Of a stretch of DNA of 64,000 nt, positions 1 to 8,981 are shown in pieces. Both the position numbers and the translations under genes were made by a program. Source of the DNA: DAISKN01 sp963716925 (GTDB taxonomy: Bacteria; Acidobacteriota; Vicinamibacteria; Marinacidobacterales; SMYC01); the NCBI GenBank assembly GCA_963716925.1, contig CAVQUX010000014.1:558001-622000 (forward strand), read 5' to 3'. Below the pieces are notes generated by a model, which made no database searches, was not told the origin of the DNA, and saw only the letters and a list, made by a program, of their open reading frames with translations. How positions within the stretch are numbered: the first letter of the stretch is position 1; the number at the start of each line of letters is the position of its first letter.

Positions 1-53
1 TGAGTCCTGAGACCCGGGAGGCGCTGCGGGGAGACTCGCCGGGCCGAGGTGAC

Positions 54-713
54 CTACTTCCTGGCGCTCGCCATCGGGTTCGGTTTCCAGAACTCCGGGT
101 CGGCATCGATCCACTCCTTCGCGGGCATGCCCCAGTACGGCCGCACGGCGAAGACCGTGGTGTCCGCCCCCGCCGCTTTCGCCAGCGCTTCGGCTTCGCT
201 GAGCGTTCCCACGGGTCTCAGGAGGAAACGCGTTCCATCGGGTGCTTCGAAGACGGCGCCGTCCAGCCGGGGTTCGCGTTTCGTTACGGTCACGACGAAA
301 AAACGCGCCCCTGCGGGATTCCAGGAGACGCCGCGGCTCAGGTCCGTCCGGTACGTCGCGAGAACGTCGACGGGCGTTCCCGTCACCTCCCCTTTACGCT
401 TCGTAATTCCGTCGAGCGCCGCCACCAGCGCCGGATTCCCGACGTAGTCCGCAACTATCTGCTGTCTCTCGGCCTCGGATTCGAAGGCGTTCAGCCACCA
501 CACCTCCCTGGGCCCGGCGAGCGACTCGATGGCGAGGTGAGGATGCGGGAATCGAAGGTCGGCGCAGATCCGGGCGGCGTCTTCCTCGATCGCCTTGTAC
601 GCCGCTTCGCCGCCCTCCTTCATGGAATCGCGATAAATCTGAAGAATTCGAGCCGGAGGCTCCGGCGTTGCCAGTGCCGCCAGAACGAGGACGGGAAGTC
701 CGACCGGACTCAC
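54..713 (-). CDS. secreted protein of unknown function
   Basis: A 219-residue protein I do not recognise. It opens with a short hydrophobic stretch (residues 3-16) typical of a signal peptide, so export is likely. The body (residues 22-130) has a mixed alpha/beta character that loosely recalls the dimeric alpha-beta barrel proteins common in Acidobacteriota, but no catalytic motif is visible. The start is a GTG whose four bases GTGA overlap the stop of the amidohydrolase upstream, so the two are translationally coupled. It is the last gene of the six-gene minus-strand operon running from about 7253. Its function is not inferred beyond a likely periplasmic location. Confidence 0.7.
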   Translation of the reverse strand: MSPVGLPVLVLAALATPEPPARILQIYRDSMKEGGEAAYKAIEEDAARICADLRFPHPHLAIESLAGPREVWWLNAFESEAERQQIVADYVGNPALVAALDGITKRKGEVTGTPVDVLATYRTDLSRGVSWNPAGARFFVVTVTKREPRLDGAVFEAPDGTRFLLRPVGTLSEAEALAKAAGADTTVFAVRPYWGMPAKEWIDADPEFWKPNPMASARK

Positions 714-1912
714 CGGTGATTCCGGAAAACCCTTCCGCCCTTCATCACGAATCGGACTCTCCGTAGCGCGGTGATGTCTTCCGCCGGATTGCCCTCGACG
801 GCGATGATGTCGGCTTCCATACCCCGCGCGATCCGACCAAGGGAGCTTCCGAGTCCCAGGGACTCCGCCGCGAGCGAGGTCGCGGAGACCACGGCTAGGT
901 GCGGGTTCTGTCCGCCCTTCTCCACCCGGTAGACGAGCTCTTCCACGTTGCGCCCATGGGCGCCGGCGACGGCGTCGGTACCGAAGACCATCTTGAGCTT
1001 CGGCATCGTGAGTCCGGTCTTGAACACCTGGAGCACCGAGGGGACCGCTTTCTCCATCTGGCGGAAGCCCTCCTCGGAGTAGTTCGCGATCCCGAGATAG
1101 CGCGCCTTGTTGTCGAAGTAGTTCTGGAAGACGAGATAGGTGTTTGGATCGAAGAACACTCCCTTGTCGGCGATGAGGCTCAGGGTTTCCACGTCGAGAA
1201 GAGCTCCGTGCTCGATGACGGTGCAGTTCGCGGCGACGGCGCGCCGGGCGCTCTCCGGCCCGTGGGCGTGGACCACGGACCGAAGGCCGACGGCCCGTGC
1301 TTCCCCGCAGGCGGCGTCGAGCTGCTCCTGGGAGAGCGTCGGGCCGCCTCCGTCCCGGATGCTCTCGGAGGCGAAGATCTTGATGAGGTCCGCTCCCTGT
1401 CGTTTCTGTTTCTGCACGAAGGCGCGCATCGCCGCAGGGTCTCCGGTGGTGACGAAGATGCTCTCGAGCGAGGTGAGGATGCGCGGACCGGGGAGGATGC
1501 CCCGGGCGATCGCATCGCGCAGCGGCTTGTCGACCAGGTTGCCCAGGCTCTGGACGGTGGTGATGCCCGCCATCAGAGTGCGGTAGCCGTTCTCAGCGGC
1601 GTAGAGCGCGTTCTCCTGCGGAGTCTCGACCGACTCGTCCCGGTGCACCCGATCGTCGAGATCGAAGTGCGAAGCGATGTGCACGTGGGTGTCGATGAGC
1701 CCGGGGAGCACGGTGAGGCCGGACAGGTCGTAGTCGCCCCGCCCGGCGGCGCTGATCTCGCGGATCTTTCCGCCCTCCACGACGACGCTTCGGTTCTCGA
1801 GGACGCTGCCGGTGCCATCGAGAAGACGCCCGGCGCGAAGCACGATGCGCTCCTGTCCCTGGACGAGACCCGCCGCGAGCACCAATACCAACGGGAGGAT
1901 TCGCTTTCTCAT
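710..1912 (-). CDS. secreted amidohydrolase family metal hydrolase
   Basis: A 400-residue amidohydrolase-superfamily (PF01979-type) enzyme related to imidazolonepropionase/prolidase-like hydrolases. Residues 1-19 form a signal peptide, so it acts outside the cytoplasm. The metal-binding signature is visible as DTHVHIASH after about residue 75. Later ligand segments are HAHGPESARR, VIEHGALL and FGTDAVAG near the C-terminus. The family hydrolyses C-N bonds in cyclic amides or dipeptides; the substrate here cannot be read. The chosen ATG at 1912 overlaps the GMC oxidoreductase stop (ATGA), which settles the start against a longer upstream frame. It sits in an operon with an exported peptidase, suggesting peptide or amide scavenging (inference). 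Confidence 0.85.
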   Translation of the reverse strand: MRKRILPLVLVLAAGLVQGQERIVLRAGRLLDGTGSVLENRSVVVEGGKIREISAAGRGDYDLSGLTVLPGLIDTHVHIASHFDLDDRVHRDESVETPQENALYAAENGYRTLMAGITTVQSLGNLVDKPLRDAIARGILPGPRILTSLESIFVTTGDPAAMRAFVQKQKRQGADLIKIFASESIRDGGGPTLSQEQLDAACGEARAVGLRSVVHAHGPESARRAVAANCTVIEHGALLDVETLSLIADKGVFFDPNTYLVFQNYFDNKARYLGIANYSEEGFRQMEKAVPSVLQVFKTGLTMPKLKMVFGTDAVAGAHGRNVEELVYRVEKGGQNPHLAVVSATSLAAESLGLGSSLGRIARGMEADIIAVEGNPAEDITALRRVRFVMKGGRVFRNHR

Positions 1913-3486
1913 GATGCCCTCATCGCCGAAGCCGTTCGCAGCGTGAGCGCCGCGAAGGTCAGAGTGCCGTTGTTGCAGCCGGACGAGACGATGGTCGGCG
2001 CGCCGACCACCCAGAGGTTCTCGTGGTCGTGCGCGCGACCGAAGGGGTCGACGACGCTGGTCGCGGGGTCGGCGCCCATTCGGCACCCTCCGCCGGGGTG
2101 ATCGTAGGTCTTGTCATCCACCTCGAGGCTCAGGATCTTTCCGTCCCCCGCGGCGGCGATCTTCTCGTACACCGCGCGAATCTGGCCCTCGGTGTGCTCG
2201 CGCAGGTCCTTCGACCAGTCGCTGTCCACGAAGTCGATCCGCGGCAGCGGGTCCCCCCACGGATTCTTCCGCTCGGAGTCGAGGGTGACCGCGCTGTCTC
2301 GCGCGGGGATGACGTCGTAGTACGCGCGCATCCGCGCGGCCCCGGTCTGCGAGCGCTTCCGCCAGTCGTCGAGCATCGCGTCTCCCAGGAGCGTCCCGCC
2401 CTGGTCGTCCTGCAGCCGCGGGTTCCTCCCGTAGCTCGATTCCCAGATGCGCAGGTCGTGCCGCATGTACTTCCCGGGCTTCGCTCGCTGGAAATGCTTC
2501 GAGAGAAGGCTGTCTCCCTCGAACATCCCCGGGTAGAGCCGGAGCGGGACCTCGAGGAAAGCGTGCACCGGGCGATGACCGGTCACGTACTTCCCCACGA
2601 GCCCCGAACGGTTCGCGAGGCCGTCGGGAAACCGGTCGTTCGCGGAGAGCAGCAGCAGGTGGGAGCTCCAGCAGTAGCCGGAGGCGAGGACGAAGGTCTT
2701 CCCACGGATCTCGACGGGCTCGTCGGGCCGATCGCGATCGAGGGCGACGGCGTGGTCGATGCGGTCCGAGCCCTCGGCCAGCACCAGCTTCCGGACGAGC
2801 ATGCGCTCGACGAGATCGATCTTCTTCTCCTCGAGAAGCTTCTGGAAGGTGAACTCCGGGGTGTACTTCGCTCCCGTCGGACAGATGTTGCAGGTGTCGC
2901 AGCGCATGCAGACGTTGCGGCCCCGGTAGGGAACGGTGTTCTTCGCGACCGGGTTGGGCCAGAAGGGAATTCCCGATTTCTCCGCCCATTTCCTCAGCTC
3001 GGTCAGGTTGTAGGTGAGGGGGAAGCCGGGAAGCGGATAGGGCTTCGAGCGCGGATCGAGCTCCGGGGGACCGGGGGTTCCCGCCACCCCGAGACGCTCC
3101 TCCGCCTCGAAGTAGAAGGGCTCCAGATCGTCGTAGGTGAAGGGCCAGTCGTAGCCGATGCCGTAGAGCGAATGCAAGCGGAAGTCCTCGGGGGTGTATC
3201 GCGGCGTCGTGCCGCCCCAGTGGAGCGCGAGGCCTCCGACCGCCATGGTGCGCGAAGTGATCCCCTTCGCCGTCTGTCCGCGGATGTGATCGTTCGGCCA
3301 GGGGTTCTCTCCGTAGGCGAGAAAACGCTCCCGCCGTGCCGTACGCTCGTCGAGGTTGAAGATCTTGTTCCCCGCCTCGACCACGAGAATCTTCTCGTCT
3401 CCCGTCTCGCTGAGCTTCTCCGCGAGCATCGCGGCGCTGATGCCCGCCCCGAGGACGACGACGTCGGATTCGATGGTTCTCGCCAT
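1909..3486 (-). CDS. GMC family oxidoreductase (gluconate 2-dehydrogenase-like FAD subunit)
   Basis: A 525-residue FAD-dependent alcohol/sugar dehydrogenase of the GMC family. The dinucleotide-binding motif VVLGAGISAAMLAE is at residues 10-23. A cysteine cluster CMRCDTCNICPTGAK (about residue 197) is typical of the membrane gluconate/fructose dehydrogenase branch. The C-terminal block HPGGGCRMG followed by the family's conserved H/N region (NLWVVGAPTIVSSGCNN) closes the active site. Its neighbour 3490-4104 is the matching small subunit 3, only 3 bases upstream. The pair probably forms a periplasmic dehydrogenase feeding electrons to the respiratory chain. No Tat signal is visible on this subunit; export by hitch-hiking on subunit 3 is known for the family. 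Confidence 0.92.
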   Translation of the reverse strand: MARTIESDVVVLGAGISAAMLAEKLSETGDEKILVVEAGNKIFNLDERTARRERFLAYGENPWPNDHIRGQTAKGITSRTMAVGGLALHWGGTTPRYTPEDFRLHSLYGIGYDWPFTYDDLEPFYFEAEERLGVAGTPGPPELDPRSKPYPLPGFPLTYNLTELRKWAEKSGIPFWPNPVAKNTVPYRGRNVCMRCDTCNICPTGAKYTPEFTFQKLLEEKKIDLVERMLVRKLVLAEGSDRIDHAVALDRDRPDEPVEIRGKTFVLASGYCWSSHLLLLSANDRFPDGLANRSGLVGKYVTGHRPVHAFLEVPLRLYPGMFEGDSLLSKHFQRAKPGKYMRHDLRIWESSYGRNPRLQDDQGGTLLGDAMLDDWRKRSQTGAARMRAYYDVIPARDSAVTLDSERKNPWGDPLPRIDFVDSDWSKDLREHTEGQIRAVYEKIAAAGDGKILSLEVDDKTYDHPGGGCRMGADPATSVVDPFGRAHDHENLWVVGAPTIVSSGCNNGTLTFAALTLRTASAMRAS

Positions 3487-3489
3487 GGC

Positions 3490-4104
3490 TCAGCTCCTGC
3501 GAGCGGGAGGCTCGACCGCTCCCGATTCGACGCCGCGGCAGGTGGTTTTCTCGATCGCCCGCTCGTAGCAGAGATCGTTGGCTTCGCTCGACTGGTAGAA
3601 ATAGGCGAGAAGACCGAGCGCGACGTGAGGGGCTCTCGCCGGATCGGGCAGGCCCGAGCCCGGGCCAGGGGGGAGCTGACGGCGCAGCAGGGCCTCCTGC
3701 TCCTGCCGCGGAATCGCGACGAACGAAGCCTCGTGGCGTTTCTCGGCCTCGAGCTCGAGGGCCTCGAGCTGCGCCGTCCAGAGCGGCTCCGGATCGGGCG
3801 GTCCGTAGAGGATCTCGTCGGTTGCGATATAGGCATGGTCGAGCTCCGCCACGGGCTCGAGCTCGTCGAGCCACTTCCGGAAGCCTTCGACGACGCGCCG
3901 CACTCCCTCTTCTCCGAGGCTCGCGGCCGGGAGCACGATGCCGGCGACGGCGGAGAGCGTCTCGGGCCGGACCGCGCCTTCCGTGGAAGCCGCCGGCGTT
4001 TCTTTCGTCGTCTCCGGTGCGCAGCCCGGAACCGCGAGGGCCGAGGCCAGCGCCGCTCCGGTCTTCAGGAACGTCCGGCGGGCGATGTCATTCTTCCGTG
4101 GCAT
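3490..4104 (-). CDS. gluconate 2-dehydrogenase subunit 3 family protein
   Basis: A 204-residue protein with a Tat signal (RRTFLKTGAALASALAVPGC, residues 9-28), which also places a Cys after the hydrophobic stretch and might be lipidated. The body fits the gluconate 2-dehydrogenase subunit 3 family, a small chaperone-like partner needed for activity and export of GMC dehydrogenases. The linker at residues 30-45 is Thr/Glu/Ala-rich. It overlaps the S9 peptidase stop by 17 bases and is followed after 3 bases by the GMC subunit, so it is clearly co-transcribed. Confidence rests on the combination of Tat motif, size and neighbour. Confidence 0.85.
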   Translation of the reverse strand: MPRKNDIARRTFLKTGAALASALAVPGCAPETTKETPAASTEGAVRPETLSAVAGIVLPAASLGEEGVRRVVEGFRKWLDELEPVAELDHAYIATDEILYGPPDPEPLWTAQLEALELEAEKRHEASFVAIPRQEQEALLRRQLPPGPGSGLPDPARAPHVALGLLAYFYQSSEANDLCYERAIEKTTCRGVESGAVEPPARRS

Positions 4105-6184
4105 GGCTTTCTCCCTTCAAATGGCGGTCGAAGAACTCGACGAGCTTCCGGAACGCGAACCGCGTCTCGTGCAGCTCCTCGAGGTCCCAGCCGTGGCCGG
4201 CATCGGGCAGACTCACGAAGTCGACGTTCTTCCCGAGGCGCATCAATCGGTCGACGAGGAACACCGAGTCCTGGTAGAGCACGGTCCGGTCCCTCATGCC
4301 GTGGATGAGGAGGAGCGGGTCCTCGAGGCCTTCCGCGCGGGTATAGGCGGAAGCCGCCTCATAGGCGGCGCGCGCGTCCTCGGGCGCCATCATCACCCGC
4401 ATCTCTCCCGTGGTCGCGTGAAGGACGTTCGTCGCCGGAGCTCCCGCGACTCCCGCGCGGAAGAGCTCGGGCCTGGTGAAGAGCGACATGCAGGTGAGAA
4501 GACCTCCGTAGCTCGAGCCCCAGATCCCGATGCGCTCGCTGTCGACGAACGGAAGGCTCGAAAGGTATCGAACGCCGCTCACGATGTCCTCGACGTCGAT
4601 GCCCCCGTAATCCTTCCCGATGCCGCGGCGGAACGACTTTCCCCGTCCCCAGCTACCCCGGATGTCGATGTTGAAGAGGACGTAGCCCTTTTCGAGGAGG
4701 CGGCGCTCGAGGCCCCAGAGAGGGTGCGCGTTCCTTCCACCCCACTGGTTCCTCACCGTGTTCGAGTAGATCGATCCCACGATCGCTGGATGCTTCTTCG
4801 TTCGATCGAGCCCCTGAGGAACCTGGAGCCTTCCGTGGATCGTCGCTCCGTCGACGTGGCTTTCGAAGCTCACGTACTCGGGGCTCACCCAGGAGAGCCT
4901 GTCGAACTCCGGAAGGGGAGAGCGGGTGACGCGAGTCTCGACCCCCCCCTGGAGTTGTGTCACCAGGAGCTCCGGAGGCATGCGATCGCTCGAAAAGAGC
5001 GACGCGGCGAAGCGCCCGTCGGGTGAGATCACCGGCGTGTGGGTTCCGCGCTCCCGGCTCATCCGGACGACATCGCCGCCCTCGAGTCCGACACGAAAAA
5101 TCTGTCGATCCTCGGGGCGGGGAGAGTTGGCGACGAAGACCAGCGCCGTCGGAGTCACCGCGAACTGGCTCACTGCGAAGTCTCCCGAAGTGATCCGCGC
5201 CGGGGTGCCGCCTTCGAGCGGCATACGGTAGACGTGATAATCCTCGTCGCGATCGGAGAGGAAATAGACCGCGCGGCCGTCGGGCGCCCACTCCGCCTGC
5301 CAGTAGGCGGTGACGTTCTCCGGCTCTTCCTCGCGGTAGATCTCGCGCACGGTCCCCGCCGCCGGCTCGACGACCAGGATCCGCCGCTTCTTCACGTAGA
5401 GATCCGAGGTATCGACGAGGAGTCTTCCGTCGCGAGACCAGCGGTAGGAAAAGATGGGATCGACGGGAGCCCCTCCGAGATCGAAGAATCTCGCGCCCTC
5501 CCCCAACCCGACGACCCCGAGCCTCACGGTCGCCGGCTCCTCCCCGGGATAGGGGCGGCGAACCGGCACCAGCTCCACTTCCGGCTTCGCGAGATAGTCG
5601 GGAATGCCGCGGAGAGGGACGCGGCTTTCGTCCTCCTGCACGAAGGCGATGCTTCTCCCATCGAGAGACCATTCGAAGCTCTCGACGAAGACCTCGGCCC
5701 GCGGGTCGGAGACGAGGGCGCGCTCCGTGGCATTCGTGTCTCGAACGAAGAGATCCCCTCGACGGAGGTAGGCGAGGTAGCGCCCGTCCGGCGAGAACCG
5801 CGCCTCCGATCCTTCGGCCACCTTCTCGGGCTTCCCGCCGCCCGAGGAGACCAGGAAGAGCTCGGAGCCGAGGCGGAACAGGATTCTCCCCCCGTCGGGA
5901 TGCCATACGACCTCGACGACTCCCGGGTCCGCCTCCCGGGGCGGGCTCGTAGGGCTCAGACTGGTGATCCGGGAAGGTGTCGGCGCGGCGACGTCGATCG
6001 CGTACACGTCCCGGAAGTCATAGCCGGCCTCATTCCAGAGAAACGCGAGCTTCCGCCCGTCGGGCGACCAGGCCGGGCGCACGGGCGCGGTGCCGATGAT
6101 CCTGGGAAGCGAGTAGAGGCGATCGAGAGAGAGCCCCGTCTCCTCGGCGCCAAGGACGGAGGCGGCGAGCGCGAAGACCAGCAT
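4088..6184 (-). CDS. S9 family prolyl-oligopeptidase-like peptidase
   Basis: A 698-residue exported serine peptidase. A short signal peptide (residues 1-11) precedes a beta-propeller (about 25-400) with repeated WSPDGR/SPDGRYLA-type TolB-like blades, then an alpha/beta-hydrolase domain (about 430-698). The catalytic triad is readable: Ser in IWGSSYGG (about 556), Asp in IHGMRDRTV (about 631) and His in DAGHGWD (about 663). The family cleaves small peptides and acyl-aminoacyl substrates. It lies 13 bases downstream of the SpoIIE-type phosphatase gene and overlaps the next gene, so it belongs to the six-gene operon. The specificity within S9 (dipeptidyl peptidase versus acylaminoacyl peptidase) is not resolvable. 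Confidence 0.93.
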   Translation of the reverse strand: MLVFALAASVLGAEETGLSLDRLYSLPRIIGTAPVRPAWSPDGRKLAFLWNEAGYDFRDVYAIDVAAPTPSRITSLSPTSPPREADPGVVEVVWHPDGGRILFRLGSELFLVSSGGGKPEKVAEGSEARFSPDGRYLAYLRRGDLFVRDTNATERALVSDPRAEVFVESFEWSLDGRSIAFVQEDESRVPLRGIPDYLAKPEVELVPVRRPYPGEEPATVRLGVVGLGEGARFFDLGGAPVDPIFSYRWSRDGRLLVDTSDLYVKKRRILVVEPAAGTVREIYREEEPENVTAYWQAEWAPDGRAVYFLSDRDEDYHVYRMPLEGGTPARITSGDFAVSQFAVTPTALVFVANSPRPEDRQIFRVGLEGGDVVRMSRERGTHTPVISPDGRFAASLFSSDRMPPELLVTQLQGGVETRVTRSPLPEFDRLSWVSPEYVSFESHVDGATIHGRLQVPQGLDRTKKHPAIVGSIYSNTVRNQWGGRNAHPLWGLERRLLEKGYVLFNIDIRGSWGRGKSFRRGIGKDYGGIDVEDIVSGVRYLSSLPFVDSERIGIWGSSYGGLLTCMSLFTRPELFRAGVAGAPATNVLHATTGEMRVMMAPEDARAAYEAASAYTRAEGLEDPLLLIHGMRDRTVLYQDSVFLVDRLMRLGKNVDFVSLPDAGHGWDLEELHETRFAFRKLVEFFDRHLKGESHATEE

Positions 6185-6197
6185 GGCCGAGAACCTA

Positions 6198-7253
6198 TCA
6201 GATGATCTTCGCGACGACCAACGTGACGTCGTCGCCGAAGTCCTCCCCCTGCCGGAAGGACTCGAGGCGCTTCAAGAGCTCTTTCTTGATGCCGTCCGCG
6301 GGCAGGTGGGAGGTGGCGGCGAGCGTCCCTTCGAGCCGAACGTAGCCGAAAGGCTCACGCGCCCGATTCATCGCCTCGGTGACGCCGTCGGTGTAGAGCA
6401 CGAGCACGTCGCCCGCTTCGAGGGGAACGCGTATCTCCTCGAGGAGCCCTTCGAACCCGGGGTTGGTCTTCATTCCGATGCCGACGCCGTTCGGCTTGAG
6501 CCAGCTGACCGCTCCGGTGCGCGCCGAGAAGTGGAGTGGATGGTTGTGGCCGGCCCGCGCGAGGATCAGCTTCTGTTCGTGAAAGTCGACGACCCCCACG
6601 ACCGCGGTGATGAAATAGTTCCTCTCGATGCGCTCGGAGATCACGTCGTTCATCTCGACCAGCATCTCCTTGGGGCCCATGGGGCCCTTCCCCAGGAGCT
6701 CGAAGAGCGCCTGGAGCTTCATGGCGTAGAGCGCGGCGGCGATTCCCTTCCCCGAGACGTCTCCCAGGATGACGGTGAAGCGGCGGGTCCCCTCGAGCGC
6801 GTAGTCGTAGTAGTCGCCGCCCACCTCGAGCGCCGGCTGGAAGTGGCTCGCGATGTCGAGGTGCGGAAGCCGCGGGTTTCCAATGGGGTAGAGGCTGAAC
6901 TGGATGGCGCGGGCGATCTCGAGCTCGTTCTTCGTGAGGAGCTTTTCCGCGAGCTCGAGCGCCAGGAGGAAGTTCAGAACCAGGAAACCCACGACCGCCC
7001 TCATCCAGTCGTCGAGGAAGAAACCCCAGAGGAAGAGTCCGAGGCCCACCAGGTAGGAGATCCTCCGCGCCGGGTTGAGCTTTCGCAGAAAGCTCAAGAA
7101 GAGCGCTTTTCCCGAGGAGACGTAGCGGCGAATGCCCTTACCCTGGGGTTTGCCGCCCGCCTCCGTACCGTCCTGATAGAAGTCGTACGCCTTCCGGCTG
7201 TCGCGGCGAACGAGCGTATCGAGCTCGTCGAGCCTCGCGAGCCAGTTCTTCAT
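6198..7253 (-). CDS. PP2C/SpoIIE-type Ser/Thr phosphatase, membrane-anchored
   Basis: A 351-residue phosphatase. After a soluble N-terminus (1-60) there are two hydrophobic segments (about 65-115, rich in Leu/Phe/Gly). A PPM catalytic domain follows, with the metal-binding motifs GGDYYDYA, GDVSGKGIAAALYAMKLQ and LYTDGVTEAMN. These are the signatures of SpoIIE/RsbU phosphatases, which dephosphorylate anti-anti-sigma factors or related STAS proteins. I start at the ATG at 7253 (MKNWLARL), because the frame upstream is only proline/serine-rich filler and the opposite-strand gene begins nearby. The last codons read DVTLVVAKII, a normal PPM end. It heads the operon, but no sigma or STAS gene is adjacent. 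Confidence 0.9.
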   Translation of the reverse strand: MKNWLARLDELDTLVRRDSRKAYDFYQDGTEAGGKPQGKGIRRYVSSGKALFLSFLRKLNPARRISYLVGLGLFLWGFFLDDWMRAVVGFLVLNFLLALELAEKLLTKNELEIARAIQFSLYPIGNPRLPHLDIASHFQPALEVGGDYYDYALEGTRRFTVILGDVSGKGIAAALYAMKLQALFELLGKGPMGPKEMLVEMNDVISERIERNYFITAVVGVVDFHEQKLILARAGHNHPLHFSARTGAVSWLKPNGVGIGMKTNPGFEGLLEEIRVPLEAGDVLVLYTDGVTEAMNRAREPFGYVRLEGTLAATSHLPADGIKKELLKRLESFRQGEDFGDDVTLVVAKII

Positions 7254-7369
7254 CGTCTCGCTGACTCTAGCACTCGCGGGTTTTGTTCGGTAGACTGGCA
7301 GGAAGACCAACCGTCCCTACAAAACCAACCTTGATTCCGAACCACGAGCAGCTTCTCGCCATTTCCCAG

Positions 7370-8914
7370 ATGACCAAGGGGGATCTCGGCGAGATTCCGT
7401 TTCCCGTGCTCCTCCATGCTCTCGCGGCGCACAACCGCTCGGTGGTGCTCTCGATCGAAAGAAGGCAGGTCAAGAAGGACGTCATTCTCGAGAACGGGGT
7501 TCCCATGGACTGCCAGTCGAACCTCCTCCCCGACACGCTGGGGAAGTTCATGGTGGGCCGCGGAGATCTGACCGAGGAGCAGAACCTGGCGATCCTGGCG
7601 AAGAGCGCCACCACCGGCCAGTCTTTCTCCGATCTCCTGGTTACCGAGGGCGTCGTCAGCCCCCACGACCTCTACAGGATCCTGCAGCAGAACCTGGCGA
7701 AGAAGCTCCTCGACGCCTTCACCTGGAAGAGCGGCGCCTTCCGCGTCTCCACCTCCCTTCCCGAGGTCGACTCACCGCTCAAGGTGAGAGCAGGGCAGCT
7801 GGTCCTCACCGGGATCTCGAAATTCGCACCCGAGAGCGAGATCGCGGATGCGATGGCGCCGTTCGAGGCGAAGAAGTTCTTCGTTCATCGCAAGCCTCCC
7901 GTTCCCCTCGAGGAGCTTCGCCTCTCGAAGGAGCACCAGGAGATCCTCCGGCTGCTCGCCCAGGGGAAGACGATCTCCGAGCTTCAATCGGAGACGGGCG
8001 CCGACAGGAACCGCGCCCTGAGGGTCCTCTATTCGCTCGCCGTCATCGGCGTCGCCATTCCCGAGGACTGGCGCGAGGCGGAGCCCGAGGTCGATGCCGG
8101 GGACGTTCCCGATTCCGATTTCGCCCACGCCGCTCCGCCGCCTCCGGCAGCTCCCCCGGTATCCACCCTGGGGAACGAGGATCTGGTCGAGATCCGGAAT
8201 CAGGTGATGGAGCTGTACCTGCGCTTCCGCAAGCTCGACGCGTTCGATCTCCTGGGGATCAAGGAAGACTCGACCCGCGAACAGGTGGAGAAAGCGTTCA
8301 TCGACTACAGCGCGAAGTTCCTCCCGGCGCGATTCGCGTCGCCCGATCTCCAGGCGATGGAGGAGAAGGCGCGCGACCTCTTCCTCGCCGGCGGCCGGGC
8401 CTTCGGGGAGCTGTCGAACCCCGAGACCCGCAACTCTCTCATCGGCCGCCGCCAGAGCCGGTTCCGCCAGCTCAGCAGCGAGGAAGCGCGAAACGCCTTC
8501 GCCATCAAGTCCAACCTGCTCGACTCCGAGACCCAGTTCGCCAAGGGAATGGCCCTGGTGAAGCAGGGCAAGTACGCCGACGCCCTCGAGCTCCTGCAGT
8601 TCGCCCACGACTGCGAGCCCCAGAACGGCCTCTACCGGGCGGAGCTCGCCTACTGCCGCTACCGCAAGGCGCCGGAGTTCGAGTCCAAGGCCGCGATGGA
8701 TACGCTCCGGGAAACGGTCCGTATCGACCCCGAGTGCGGTCTTGCCTACTACTACGCGGGCCTGATCCACGCCGACAACGCGGAGTTCGGCGAGGCCGAG
8801 CCCCTGCTCCAGCGGGCGATCAAGCTGATGGCTCCCGACCGGCGCCCCATCGAGGCCCTGAAGAAGCTCAAGGCCGCGGAGCGCGAGAAGCCGAAGAAGA
8901 GACTCTTTTTCTAG
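7370..8914 (+). CDS. DUF4388 (PatA-like) protein with J-like and TPR regions
   Basis: A 514-residue cytoplasmic protein with three parts. Residues 1-150 match the DUF4388/PatA N-terminal family (opening KGDLGEIPFPVLLHALA), which usually mediates regulatory interactions in gliding or two-component systems. Residues about 290-370 (DAFDLLGIKEDSTREQVEKA) look like a DnaJ-type J domain but lack the HPD tripeptide, so Hsp70 stimulation is unlikely. Residues 390-505 are TPR-like repeats. I chose the ATG at 7370 because the family begins almost exactly there. Upstream TTG starts at 7283 and 7331 are possible, and no start has a strong Shine-Dalgarno. It is divergent from the phosphatase gene. Function unknown. 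Confidence 0.8.
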   Translation: MTKGDLGEIPFPVLLHALAAHNRSVVLSIERRQVKKDVILENGVPMDCQSNLLPDTLGKFMVGRGDLTEEQNLAILAKSATTGQSFSDLLVTEGVVSPHDLYRILQQNLAKKLLDAFTWKSGAFRVSTSLPEVDSPLKVRAGQLVLTGISKFAPESEIADAMAPFEAKKFFVHRKPPVPLEELRLSKEHQEILRLLAQGKTISELQSETGADRNRALRVLYSLAVIGVAIPEDWREAEPEVDAGDVPDSDFAHAAPPPPAAPPVSTLGNEDLVEIRNQVMELYLRFRKLDAFDLLGIKEDSTREQVEKAFIDYSAKFLPARFASPDLQAMEEKARDLFLAGGRAFGELSNPETRNSLIGRRQSRFRQLSSEEARNAFAIKSNLLDSETQFAKGMALVKQGKYADALELLQFAHDCEPQNGLYRAELAYCRYRKAPEFESKAAMDTLRETVRIDPECGLAYYYAGLIHADNAEFGEAEPLLQRAIKLMAPDRRPIEALKKLKAAEREKPKKRLFF

Positions 8915-8981
8915 GCGCTCGACGCGAGCCCTCGAGCCCTCAAGCTTGAAACGCGGCTCCGACTCCCACCATACTCTCGCC

